From Tieghemiomyces parasiticus (taxonomy: Eukaryota > Kickxellomycota > Dimargaritomycetes > Dimargaritales > Dimargaritaceae), in assembly GCA_027575765.1 (NCBI GenBank), contig JANBPT010000604.1:1-28953 (forward strand): a stretch of DNA of 28,953 bases, written 5' to 3'. The position numbers were made by a program, and so were the translations under genes. The notes beneath the pieces were generated by a model. The model worked only from the letters and a program-made list of their open reading frames with translations, was not told the origin of the DNA and did no database searches. How positions within the stretch are numbered: position 1 is the first letter of the stretch; each line of letters starts with the position of its first letter. This document shows, piece by piece, positions 9,801 to 19,599 of the stretch.

Positions 9801-10624
9801 CCCAGTTCACCATCCTTGCCGACCGTACGTTCAAGAACCTCTGCCGCGACCCGCTCCTCTTGCTCACGCACTACCTGATCAGCGTGCTCCTGGCGGTGTT
9901 CTGTGGCGTCCTGTTCTACCAGGTAACGGACGACATTGCCGGGTTCCAGAACCGGCTGGGCATCTTTTTTTTCTTGTGTGCCCTGTTTGGTTTCAGCTGT
10001 CTGACGTCTTTGCAGACCTTTTCGACCGAGCGGATCCTGTTCATGCGCGAGCGGGCCAACGGCTACTATGCGCCGCTGACTTACTTCTGCAGCAAGGTGG
10101 TGTTTGACATTTTCCCGCTGCGCGTGATCCCGCCTTTCCTCTTTGGTCTCATCATCTACCCGATGGTGGGTCTGGTCCCGGGCGTCGAGCATTTCGCGCG
10201 GTTTGTGACGGTGCTCGTCCTGTTCAACCTTGCGGCGGCCAGCATCTGCCTATGCATCGGGATCCTGTGCCGCGAACTCAGCGTGGCCAATCTGCTCAGC
10301 AGCCTCATCATGCTGTTTAGCATGCTGTTTGGTGGTCTCCTACTCAACAAGGAGTCCATTCCGTTCTACCTCCGCTTTTTCAACGACCTTTCCGTGTTCA
10401 ATTATGCTCTCGAGGCCATGATTGTCAATGAGGTCAAGTACCTCCAGCTCCGCGAGAAGAAGTTTGGGCTTGAGATTGACGTCCCCGGCGCGACCATCTT
10501 GTCCACTTTCGGGTTTAACGCCCTCAACTACTGGCCCGACGTTGCCCGGCTGGCCGGCATGTTCTTGGCCTTCCTGGTCGTCGCATTCATAGGCTTGCAG
10601 TTTCTGGTTAAGGAGCGCCGTTAG
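6835..10624 (+). CDS. ADP1: Adp1-like ABCG (White family) ABC transporter with EGF-like ectodomain
   Basis: Two exons, 6835-8254 and 8463-10624, join in phase 1 to encode 1193 residues; the ATG has the context CACCATGC. Order: signal peptide (1-21); Ala/Pro-rich spacer; Cys-rich EGF-like region from Cys118 (pattern CECPAGFGGDDC) continuing as a large Cys-rich ectodomain to about 370; membrane segment 379-403; nucleotide-binding domain with Walker A GASGAGKT (471-478), Q-loop Gln518, signature SGGEKRR (from 579), Walker B Asp602-Glu603 and H-loop His636; a disordered Ser/Pro/Gln-rich linker (about 695-915); then an ABC-2-type membrane domain (917-1193) with about six helices. ABC before membrane domain in one half-unit is the White/ABCG order, and the EGF-bearing ectodomain matches yeast Adp1 (1049 residues). 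It probably works as a dimer; the substrate is unknown for the family. All ATPase motifs are intact. Confidence 0.95.
8255..8462 (+). other. Intron of the ABC transporter gene
   Basis: A 208-nt intron starting GTAAGT and ending CTTACAG after a CT-rich tract. It splits the codon for Gly474 inside Walker A. Splicing recreates a perfect P-loop, which confirms both boundaries. Retention would bring in a TAA at 8263-8265. Confidence 0.95.
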
Positions 10625-10668
10625 GGATCTGGCCCCGTAGGTGTTCGTTATTATCCTTTTTCACAACC

Positions 10669-10674
10669 AATAAA
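10669..10674 (+). terminator. Poly(A) signal of the ABC transporter gene
   Basis: Canonical AATAAA 45 nt after the TAG at 10622-10624, followed by T-rich sequence. Confidence 0.6.
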
Positions 10675-10970
10675 GGTCATGGGATCATATTACCCACGCT
10701 TACTGATATATTTTTTGCTTTCTCTTTACCTTTCGGTCTATTCCCTACAAATCCAAGAGAATTTGCCAAATACTGTGTAGCCGCCAATATACGTATGCCA
10801 TGAAAATAGGGCAAAGCTACATATTATGTTAAATTTAAATACCGCAGTAAATCACCGGAGCTGATAGCATCAGGCTGGAGCTAGAGAGGTTCCGCTATCT
10901 AGGAGCTAATCGGGGTGTCTAGTGCGGCACTTAATCATTCCCAGAGCATGGTTCCTGCTGACAAGTATTA

Positions 10971-11945
10971 GTAAGTGAGCCTTGACATGCTGTGTGACAG
11001 TTCCAGCAACGTTCCCTTCTTACGCACGTGCTTCTCACCTTTCTATACTTGCCTTCCCTCTCCCCCCTTACTAGAATCTGGCCACATCGCTGTCATACTA
11101 TAACTAACGTCTTCTACTTTGTCTATTATCCCACCAAGTCTGCCCCCCCTCCTCTCATCTTGACCTTCCGACCTCTCTCCTCACCCAGGCCAATTGGTCT
11201 AGTTATGAAACTTATTCCTTTTCTAGGATCGTGCACGCATTTACAGCCGTGATTTCCCTCCCTCCACCCACTCAGCATCGTACCAGACCGTGATGATTAT
11301 ATACAGCTGAACTCCAATGGCATAGTTTGTGGGGCGAAAAAGTCTTAATGCATAGCGCTCTCCACTACTGTGGCCTTTCCATTGCTCATTGTCAAACAAT
11401 ACGAGAGTTGTAAGGTGACAAAACGGAGAGCGAGTTTTAGAAGGCTGGGGGGATCTCGGGTTGATGGAACCTAACTTCTTAAGGGGAATGGATTGGCTGG
11501 CCACAATACCAGTAGAGGATGATTAACGATGCGTGTCTATGGCTGCATGGAATATGTAAGAATAGGAAAAGGAGTTGGGCGTGATCGTAACGTGGGAAGA
11601 GATTATGATGTATGGGCACCACACAAACTGCCCCCCATTCATCCTGTCTGATGTCCTCCCAAATCAATATCTAATTAAACATGTTCCTTTGGGTAAGTCG
11701 ATTTTAGTATTTCCCATTTTTGCTTTCCAATACCTCTTCCGTACACAGCGTAGGATTTGGAGCTATTCCTGTAAACCCCGTGTTCGCTCTCCGACATCCG
11801 GATCAGTGTAGTGACGTACTCTCACTCCCCTCCCCTCCCCGTTGCTTGGTTTCGGTCCTCACGCCCGTCGTCCACAAGTACCTGGTGCATAGCACCGACC
11901 TCCTCCCCCCTTCTGCGTCATGTCGCTCCCCGTGAAACAAATAAA
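10971..11945 (+). ncRNA. Possible spliced transcript without a continuous coding frame
   Basis: Intron-like elements occur in order on the plus strand: donor GTAAGT at 10971, a CTAAC branch-like motif near 11104 and a pyrimidine-rich acceptor CACCCAG ending at 11188; then a second donor GTAAGT at 11693 and acceptor TACACAG ending at 11748 (56 nt); then AATAAA at 11940-11945. No frame runs through the exons. The last exon alone has an open frame ending at 11935. The unit may be a noncoding RNA, an unrecognised small-protein gene, or coincidence. Confidence 0.22.
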
Positions 11946-11949
11946 ATGT

Positions 11950-13850
11950 GGTGATGGATGAACTGGGTTAATTACAGTGAGGAAGCTCAATAAGTCGATG
12001 AAGATAAAGGAGAAATAGTTATTGTCTGGGAGTGGATAGTGGAGTGAGGGCGGAAGGATCGGATTGCAGCGGTCGATTTAGTGTAACGTTTGAATTTCAA
12101 AAAAAAGGTTTAGGACTAGGTTATTTATGAAAGGTAGTTCGGCTGCCGCGAAGAACAGCGACGATAAAGGCATGAACCGTGAATTGAGGCTGTATATATT
12201 GATCAAATTCAGTGCGGCAACTGGTATAAAATTCAGCACTGGAGTAAAAGTAAGATGTCTCGAAACGTTAAATAGGAATCAGGGAAAGGAATCAGGATAG
12301 GCCTTCCCCCCTACATATACTCTTAATAATAGGATAGCTCTCAGATTGAGGTAATGAGGAGGTTAGGAGGCGGGACCTCCCGGAAACCCCAATGGAAGGC
12401 TCTAACTTAGGCTAGTTCTAAACAACATAAGGGAATATTGTGTCGACGAGCACAGTTCGGTTGGAGTCCGTTGTGTAAGAAAAAATATAGTATACAACTG
12501 AGCGTAATCAGAAACGCAGCGGAATAAAGAAGTTATAATCTTCATCTGAAGAAATAGTTTTCAGCACTACGGAAAGCCTTCATACATGGTAGAAGAATAG
12601 TAGCGCAGTTGAGGATAGGGTGGCGCCCGGTGAAGGGCGACATGCAGACCCATCGCACGATGACGCGGATGCGTGCGACAGGTACACCATCTCCTAAAGA
12701 GAGGGGTGGTGGGCAATGGGCAATAGGGGGGGTCGGACCGGTCCCTTACTACAGGAGACTGACCCTAAAGCGAGGACAGCCCATCAGCGACCGCTGCATA
12801 GGTTTTCTATCCGAAAGATGGTCAATAGGACCAACCGTCGTCCTGTCGACATACAGTATACAATGGGAAGCCCGGAAGTTTGACGACACATCGGAGGCTA
12901 AACTATAATGGCCACGGCGAAGGATATCAAGCGAGATCCCAAAGTATACGTGACAGAAGGAGTAGGAAGGCTGTAGCGTGGACAACGACCAAACAGCGGA
13001 CAAATCATGCACGCTATCGATATGTAAAAGGGAAAAAAGGCCCATGGGGTTCAAGTGCTGTGATTGACCGGAGCCTTGGTGTAGGTAATAACAAGTCAGA
13101 GCATCCTTTTTCCCAACACCCTCCCTATTATCTAATTATACCAGACATGTACGGAAGCCACGTACTAGGCCATTCGCAACCAAAGAGGCCACATTGCCCC
13201 TTAACAGATCTACCCGAGTTAACCCATGCAGCCCGTAGTCGGCGCTGGTCACGTCCAAGGATATCAGCTTTTTACGCATCTAAGAGAGGTCGATTTCTCC
13301 CTGGCTAATACAACATGGTACTGCCAGTGCCGAATATAGCCTGACGGACATAAAGCCCCTCCCTGTACACTATAGATGTGAAGCTATTGAGTACCGGACG
13401 GGGGAGGAACTACTCGACCCTGTTGAACAGCACTCCAATGCATAATAATAACGGTGGAGGGATAGCCTGGACATTATGCTACGCTTTCAAAGGGTCACGG
13501 TCGTTTAGTAAGGTAGTATGGACAGTGTCATCGAAACTACCAACGGTTCGCTAGAAACTGATCGTGTAATGGAATTGAGATCGACATCCAAACCCTGGCT
13601 TCAAGGTATAGTGTTGCTGACGGCCATCCAAAGGTCTCAAAAGGGACACCCTCTAGTCACCATGTCCCGTGGTCACCATGCGGCCCGCCTGGGCAGATGG
13701 TGTTAATAACGGGCAAGCAGATGATGGATGACCAGTTCGGCCGGGAAACCCCCATCGTACTAACCGGTCTGCCTGGCGAGTATTATGAAGCTATAACTGG
13801 TATTTCGGCGACCTGCCATCGTTACTTCCCGTACCGCCCGTCGATTCTAT
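11950..13850. other. Gene-poor, AT-richer spacer
   Basis: No feature I can support. Only short open frames occur, most without ATG and none with recognisable composition. The sequence is purine-rich on the plus strand between about 11950 and 12500. Two short overlapping ATG frames at 13518-13706 and 13697-13963 are discussed under rejected items. Confidence 0.4.
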
Positions 13851-14582
13851 CTACCCCACCGCCAGACTTGTTTCCCATGGTGCAGCCCTCACCCCTCCCC
13901 CGCCACCCCAGGGGAATAAGTCCAACTTACCGTTCCTGGCGGCACCAGCCGCGTAAAGGGTGACGAATGCACCGCCAACGCGAGAGGCTTGTAGCTAGCT
14001 CCACTTACCAAGTTCCACCTTTTTTTCCCCCAGCGCCATCCCGCTGTTTGAAGGGGCTTTGCCAACGGCACGGCCGAGAGATGGGGTGGCATGCCTTGAA
14101 CCGAGCGATTTCGCCAACGTGTACGTGTCTTTGGGTCGACATATCACACTTTACTGACCAGCCGAGTACAGTAACCTGGCGCACGGGGCCTGTGTAAGGC
14201 TGGGCAAGTTGGGCGATCACAATTAAGGGGGACAGTAGTTGCTCGGGTTGGGATTGTCCGAGCGAGCCACGGCATTCCATGTCCATCGATTGCCGTAGCG
14301 TGGAGGGAAAAACGGGCGCGGGGCGACGGAATGGATCCGAGCACCCACTTTCGACTTTCGAACCGAACCCAGGCCTTCCCCTGGCACCCAGGCGAGAGCG
14401 TGTTACCTTCGGCGCAATCACGTATACGTATGCACTCGCCACCCCCGTCGTCGCGTCCGCCACTCCTTCCGCACTCCCGAGATATGCATCTGTTGAGCCG
14501 ACGGGACTGGACAATAGCACACATCCTAAGTGGACAGACATGTCTCCCGGCCTGACAGGCTGCGTGTGGGATATCCTCGACT

Positions 14583-15404
14583 TCAGTGGTCTGATTTAGG
14601 AAAGGGGGGACTTTGACCGATGGGGTTTTGGGCCGGCCAAATGCTGAGGAGTAGACCCCCCCTTTTTGTGCCACACCACGTTCCCCTTACGGAATAGTAG
14701 GTGCGGTAATGCATTTTATATTTTCTTCCCAGGCCCGCACCGACGGCTACAGGGCTCCAACTCCGCTTTGGCGCCCAACCGCTGGACAGCCGGTACCGAC
14801 AGGGTGATTTTAGTTGGCGAGTGATTGAAATAGTGGTATGCGGTGGGGCGTCGCAATCGTGAAGGTAGCTGCGATGGCTAAGGTCTGCCCAAGGCTGGGC
14901 CATGGAAGGGCGCCTCGGAGAAGAGCCGGCCTTCTTAACCGTCCTTCCCACTGCCACCCACTTCCACGGCTTTCCCCACGGGTGACATTCGCAAGGGCGC
15001 TGTGCAAGGGTAAACGGGAGACCGGGTCGGCATGGACGGTGGCCTTGGGACTCGCCGCAGAAGAACCCCGCATCGTTTCCCGCCCAAGTGCTGCCGCATT
15101 CCACCTTTGCTGGCTGGACATTTTGGACCAAAGCAGTGTTGACTCCGCTGTGGGTGGCCTTGTAGGCCCCTCGGGGGTCTAGCCGAGGTCCACCTCCGGC
15201 ATCATTGGCTGCATAGCTGGCGCAACGCGCGCGCAATGTGTCACCAGTAATGCCAAAATACCATCCATCCCCCTTGAATACATATGCAGCAGGCTCGTGA
15301 CCTTGGGCCATTTTCTCCAATATCCCCACGCTAGTGTCGCCCACGGTAAGATCGTGCCTCGCTTGTACCCAAATGAACCGATCAATGACACCCACTGTGA
15401 ACAT
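14583..15404 (-). CDS. Unrecognised 273-residue open frame, possibly part of a multi-exon gene
   Basis: An ATG at 15404 opens 273 codons to a TGA. A frame this long is not expected often by chance even at the local GC content. The first half has balanced composition; the second half is richer in Trp, Arg, Pro and Cys and looks less natural. A GTAAGG donor-like site at 14690 could end the true coding part earlier. A second minus-strand frame (14541-14005) runs straight into a GTAAGT at 14008, so several exons of one gene are conceivable. I recognise no domain, signal peptide or membrane segment. The plus strand also has fairly long open stretches here, which weakens the case. Confidence 0.3.
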   Translation of the reverse strand: MFTVGVIDRFIWVQARHDLTVGDTSVGILEKMAQGHEPAAYVFKGDGWYFGITGDTLRARCASYAANDAGGGPRLDPRGAYKATHSGVNTALVQNVQPAKVECGSTWAGNDAGFFCGESQGHRPCRPGLPFTLAQRPCECHPWGKPWKWVAVGRTVKKAGSSPRRPSMAQPWADLSHRSYLHDCDAPPHTTISITRQLKSPCRYRLSSGWAPKRSWSPVAVGAGLGRKYKMHYRTYYSVRGTWCGTKRGGLLLSIWPAQNPIGQSPPFPKSDH

Positions 15405-15683
15405 AGGCTTTCCCCGATTGGACTACGGGCCAGCTGGACTGGGAACCCCACAGCCGCGGGGTCCACGTCGTCAGGCGTGGCCTCCCAAAGTGGGGAAGGT
15501 AGGGGGCGCCTTGGGGATTGCAGCGGCAGTTACCGCCGTCCGGCACCGCAGATGTCCCGCCGTCCCCTTTGACTGCGCTGCGCTACGCTACACTACCCTC
15601 CCGGCGCCTTCCACTTGCCTAGCGCCTTGTGCCGCCCCCCTTTTTTTTGTCACCCGCCCACCCTTACCGCCACCCCTCCCCCA

Positions 15684-16019
15684 CCTTTATATAAATGAAC
15701 CTTCCCGGACTGCCCGGCTTTCCACGACATTATGCCTCCCGCCACCGCCCATTGACTCGAGTTACCACCACGGCTACCTTCCGCCACCCTACCTCCGCTC
15801 CGCCCCCGCTACCTCCTCCACCGTGCCCCTGCTCCACCCCGGCCCCATTGCCTTGTATCAGATTCTTTATTCCTTTACGCCTGCCCCTCATCCTTATCCC
15901 GCGAACCTTGAATCCACCACCACTTCAGGCCCGGTATTGTCCCTCTCCCTCTATCCTTCACTTCCGCTTCTTTTTATTCCTATAGCCCCTGGTCCCACCA
16001 CGCTATTTTCTACGTCACC
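15684..16019 (+). promoter_or_regulatory. TATA box and CT-rich leader of the 237-residue protein gene
   Basis: TATATAAA-type sequence at 15687-15694 is followed by about 300 nt rich in C and T up to the ATG at 16020. If transcription starts about 30 nt after the box, an ATG at 15730, opening a seven-codon frame that ends at 15753, may or may not be included. No other ATG occurs before 16020. A possible acceptor (CTATAG) near 15984 would allow a leader intron. Confidence 0.45.
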
Positions 16020-16733
16020 ATGACCACCGTTGCCACCCACCATAGCGTCCTTGCGCTGTCGGAGCAGTTTACCTCGCTTACCGTCGACGGTGCCAGCTAC
16101 ACCAACAACTTCGATTACGGCTACACCTGTGCCCCTGCCGTCTACCTTGCCGAGGCGGAGACGCCAATGTTCTGCCCCCCCTCGCCGTCCCTCAGCCCCA
16201 ATTTTCTGCCGTACGGGGAGAACTACGAGCGGGCCCTGGACGCGTGCTATTATGTGCCGGAGAGTTACCGCGGGATCCAGTATGTGAAGACGGTTCCCTA
16301 CGCCCACATGGATCCGTACTCTCTGGATGCCCCCGATCTACCCGACTTGAACGCTTTGTCGCTTGCTAACGACGACGCCAACGTAGAGGCTCCCGCACCG
16401 GCCCTCGACGCCCCCACCCAGAAAGTGCCCCTGACCGTTCCCACCTATGACTTCCCATCCCCGACCGTAACTCCTCCCTTCTCTCCCCCGCCCTCTCCAC
16501 CCAGCAGTCCTGCCATCGCGCCGCGACACCTCCGGTTCCCGCGGACCACGTCCCAATTCAGCGTTGCCTACGACCAGCTCATTGCCGAACTTGAGGCTGC
16601 CTGTCCGGTCATCGCGCCGAAGAAGCCGGTCCCCTGCACCGCTGAGGTTTTGCTCAGCGGGGTGGTGCCCGGGCATCGACGCAAGGTACTGCGCTCGCGC
16701 CACAGCCCCTACGCGCGCCCGCAGCGCAGTTAG
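16020..16733 (+). CDS. Unrecognised Pro/Ser-rich protein
   Basis: 237 residues from an ATG in good context (TCACCATGA) to TAG, no intron needed. There is no signal peptide or membrane segment. The N-terminal half is Tyr- and acidic-residue-rich with scattered aromatics. The middle (about 140-170) is a Pro/Ser tract with repeated Ser-Pro and Thr-Pro pairs, typical of targets of proline-directed kinases. A segment around 180-200 (SVAYDQLIAELEAAC) could form a helix. The last 30 residues are strongly basic (RRKVLRSRH), which could serve nuclear targeting or nucleic-acid binding. Codon use is GC-rich like the confident genes, and a TATA box lies upstream, so I believe it is expressed. I know no matching family; a lineage-restricted regulator is the most that can be guessed. 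Confidence 0.75.
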   Translation: MTTVATHHSVLALSEQFTSLTVDGASYTNNFDYGYTCAPAVYLAEAETPMFCPPSPSLSPNFLPYGENYERALDACYYVPESYRGIQYVKTVPYAHMDPYSLDAPDLPDLNALSLANDDANVEAPAPALDAPTQKVPLTVPTYDFPSPTVTPPFSPPPSPPSSPAIAPRHLRFPRTTSQFSVAYDQLIAELEAACPVIAPKKPVPCTAEVLLSGVVPGHRRKVLRSRHSPYARPQRS

Positions 16734-17553
16734 CCATGACTTCGGCATGTTTGTTTTTAGTGTTTTTTTTTCTCTCCTGCCTTTACCCCTTTGCTTCTAC
16801 CGTTTCCCGCCCACACCATACACCCCTGTTGCATTTCAATACTTGCTTCCCATTGCTTACCTATCCTCTCCTTCTCATCGGCTTAACCTTCGCCTGAACC
16901 TTTTGCACCATCTCAATATCTGTACTTGTATTACCCTTCGACCTGGTATAAAAAATTTACCAAAAAGTCGACTGTCTATTGCGGACCGCAGTGTGGCAAC
17001 CAGAAACACTGGTGGCGTGACTACTGGGCTGATGATGCCAGTATGTGAATGCTGCTTACCTACAGAGCTGTAGTTCGGGTATACTACGTGTGAGTGTCTG
17101 GGTCTAGCTATGCATCTATCTGGGAGGTTCGTTTATAGGTATTATTCGAAGGGGATCTAGTAATGGAAGCCCAAGAATCTGAAGATTCAGGGGCAGTGGT
17201 AAGCAGATAATCTGCTATTCCAGGTGAAAGCGGTGCTATGATGAACAGTCACCCTTGCACTACATGCCATCGTCGTCTAGAGGTGCTGGGGCGGGGCACT
17301 TTGAGGAGGCGGTTAGTGACGTGGACTACGAAGGCCCTGGTACCATGGTCCGGCGGGGTCTTTTAAAGACCTGCAACCACCTGTCGTTTCACCGCCCTCA
17401 ATTAGCAATGATTTACACTGAGCTGTTCCCAACGTTTCTCTAGAGGCGAAATCCGCTACGTATTTGGGCCAACTCAACCGCTTTGCCTAGGGGTGTCTGG
17501 CAGCTTCACTGCTGGTGTCAAATCGGACCGGCCAGCCAGCTTTCTTGAACCTT
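16734..17553. other. Spacer between two convergent genes
   Basis: Shared 3' region of the plus-strand 237-residue gene and the minus-strand esterase. No canonical AATAAA was seen for either. A 59-codon ATG frame at 17264-17443 (plus) has acceptable composition but no other support, so I do not call it a gene. Confidence 0.45.
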
Positions 17554-18722
17554 CTACCCCATCTTGTTGAATCGAAACTTCTCGCCAGTCACTTCAATGA
17601 CGGTGGGATCCTTGGCAAGCGCCAGATCACGGAGCCGAAGGTGCTGTGCCAAGAACTCGAGAATCGCTCGGATCTCCCGCTGGATAATAGAGAGTGTCAT
17701 AGGCCCAAAGGTTAACAGGAGTGGTGGGTAGGTGCATATGAAGTTAGTACCGGTTTTACTCTGTCGACGGATTCATTACTGGTCGCGCGTATGGGTAACA
17801 ACACCGTTGGCTATAGCGTACCAAGATCCGGTCTTTCTGCCATGCCGTACTGAACGGGCTTAAGTCGACAAAGCTTACCTCCGACTGCGGCATCGTGTGG
17901 CCCTTGTTAGGCAGGCGGAGCAGCTCAATCCGGCAGGCCTTTAGGTGCTCCTTCATCACGGTTACCTGCAGATGGGGGACACGTATATGAGAGGGGAAGG
18001 GGTTTGAAATGTCAGTCGAGAGGACTAGTCCGGATTTTCTTGACCATAGACAGGAGTTCCTCTTGATTTTCCTGGCCCCGATTTCTACAACTTACAGTTG
18101 TTTCAGCCTTGGAAACCGGTATCTGGGCGTCAGCAGTGCCGCACGTGATGAGGATTGGTGTTGGAATTGCTGCTGGCACTTCAAACAGGGGTTTGGAAGT
18201 AGCGGTACCGCGCCAAGTCTGAAGGGCCTCGTCCACCGGTAACCCGCTCACAGAGACGACCCCGCCTAGGGTCCCCGCCACCGGTGACCCACACAGGGCC
18301 AGGTCTAAGGCGGCGGTGCCACCCTGTGAGAACCCAAACAAAAAGATCTCCTCGGGCCGCCAGCCCTTAGTGTCGCACAAGTATGAGCTGATTAGACGGG
18401 CCAGCCATTCGCGGGTACCCTTTAGACCGCGGATGCGGTCAGGGTGGCCCGCGGGGAGCGGGTCGCCGTGTACGTCGAACGCCGGGAACCAGCCGGTGCC
18501 CTCGGGAAAGTACGGAATGGGCGCCGGGCCGGCGACCGCGAGTAAAGCGGTCTGCGGGATGTGGTAGGCTATCGCAGCCTGGATAAAGTTGGCCGGGGTG
18601 TCGCCCAGCCCGTGAAACAGAATCAGAAGGTTGTGGTTGTGGCCGTCAGGGCTGGGACGGTATTCGAACTGCAGGCCGGGGAACTCACTCGCCCGTGGGG
18701 ACCGGTCAATCGGTTGAACCAT
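17554..18722 (-). CDS. Alpha/beta-hydrolase, phospholipase/carboxylesterase (acyl-protein thioesterase-like) family
   Basis: Three exons (18722-18096, 17965-17879, 17679-17554), both junctions in phase 0, give 279 residues. Exon 1 has the oxyanion-side motif LFHGLGD (35-41), the nucleophile elbow GFSQGG with Ser132, and Asp198 in GTADAQIP. Exon 2 supplies the catalytic His232 in KGHTMP. Exon 3 finishes the C-terminal helix (EIRAILEFLAQHL) and a short tail. The triad is therefore complete only after splicing, which supports the model strongly. Members are soluble serine hydrolases that cut acyl esters or thioesters; some remove palmitate from proteins. The pattern LLILFHGLGD with IPQTALLAV and PIPYF resembles the fungal predicted-esterase branch more than canonical Apt1, so the substrate is open. 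No signal peptide, so probably cytosolic. It is divergent from the mannosidase gene. Confidence 0.9.
17680..17878 (-). other. Intron 2 of the esterase gene
   Basis: 199 nt, starting GTAAGC and ending TTATCCAG on the minus strand, phase 0. Joining its flanks gives MPQSE followed by REIRA, a natural continuation into the C-terminal helix of this family. The acceptor was chosen on protein continuity. Confidence 0.8.
17966..18095 (-). other. Intron 1 of the esterase gene
   Basis: 130 nt, starting GTAAGT and ending CATCTGCAG, with a CTGAC branch-like motif, phase 0. Reading through it adds 27 unrelated residues and a stop and loses the catalytic histidine. Confidence 0.88.
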
Positions 18723-19599
18723 TGCTAATTATAATAATAAAATGAATATTCGAGCAGGTCGAGTAGCCGAAGCAGAAAGCGCGATTTCATTAGGAGACGA
18801 CCGAAATGACCCCGAGGGTCCAGAGCAAGACCAGGTAAAAGGGAGTTGCGCGGATGTTGTTACACTTTGGGTATTTCACACTAGTGGGCTACGTCCACTA
18901 TGACATACTCTAGGCGCAAGATTAACTCTGGCAAGTGCCAGCAGAACCAAAGTGGTGCTCGATACGACAGATACAGGCCCCTTGGACACAGCGGGCCGTA
19001 GGATCCCACGGGTGGCCGGAAGACTCTACTGCGTTTGGTTTATTCCGCCCAGCGGATTGACCACAGTGCGTACTAGGGAGCAGTTGAGACCAGATCAATA
19101 GCAGGCACTAGTATCCATGGCCACCAACAGGAAGCTAGTTGGCCTGGGTTACTAGCTGGTATTGCCACAGCAGCTGCAGGACAATACGTATGGCGGCATC
19201 TGTCCAGGGGCCTAGCAGTATATGAAGTGACGAGCCAACAGGCGGCTGATGCAAGCGGCCCCCCCTCGCCGTAGTCTTTGGTGGGCGACTGGCGAAGCGG
19301 AGACGATGCGGCTGATTTATGCCGCTTGACAATGGACATGTATCTACTACCCATATTTCCGTCCACCTTCTAGGCTTCAACCGACACTAGGACAGGCCTT
19401 CCCCGCCTTTCTCTCTCCTAAAACATATTTTTCGGCCAGTCTGCTATTAGACAGTCGCTCACTCCACTTGTCACTGCGCTCCTATCCCCCTCCCCACCCA
19501 CCACTGTCACTGTCACTGTCACTGGTCCCCCACCCTCCTGTCCATCTCCCAGTTTCAGCCACCAACCAGGTCGCTCTCCTCCATTGCCGCTCCGAACGG
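18723..19599. promoter_or_regulatory. Divergent promoter region, esterase and mannosidase
   Basis: 877 bp separate the start codons of the minus-strand esterase and the plus-strand mannosidase, so both promoters lie here. Next to the esterase start the sequence is AT-rich (18723-18750). On the mannosidase side the plus strand is CT-rich from about 19395 and free of ATG from about 19342 to 19600, consistent with a leader of roughly 200 nt. No clear TATA box was seen for the mannosidase. Confidence 0.5.
19502..19524 (+). repeat. Short tandem repeat, unit CACTGT, about 3.8 copies
   Basis: The hexamer CACTGT recurs without error in the CT-rich leader of the mannosidase gene, 76 nt before the start codon. 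Length variation between strains would be expected. Confidence 0.8.

Noticed and set aside
12880..13308. Plus-strand 142-codon frame in the gene-poor spacer
   Set aside because: It begins at TTG, is rich in Arg/Ser/His with no recognisable motif, and has no promoter or splice support.
13518..13963. Two overlapping short ATG frames (13518-13706 and 13697-13963) that vaguely suggested a decayed retroelement gag
   Set aside because: No zinc knuckle, protease or reverse transcriptase motif, no terminal repeats, and the resemblance rests on a few residues.
15334..16023. Plus-strand open frame of 229 codons overlapping the start of the 237-residue protein gene
   Set aside because: It consists largely of the CT-rich leader, spans the TATA box and ends on the ATGA of the downstream gene. 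Its length is explained by T/C richness with few stop codons.
17264..17443. 59-codon ATG frame between the convergent genes
   Set aside because: Reasonable composition, but too short to be distinguished from chance, without any promoter, poly(A) signal or motif.
19468..19599. N-terminal extension of the mannosidase from a TTG at 19468
   Set aside because: It is CT-rich leader containing a hexamer repeat; the first ATG is at 19600.
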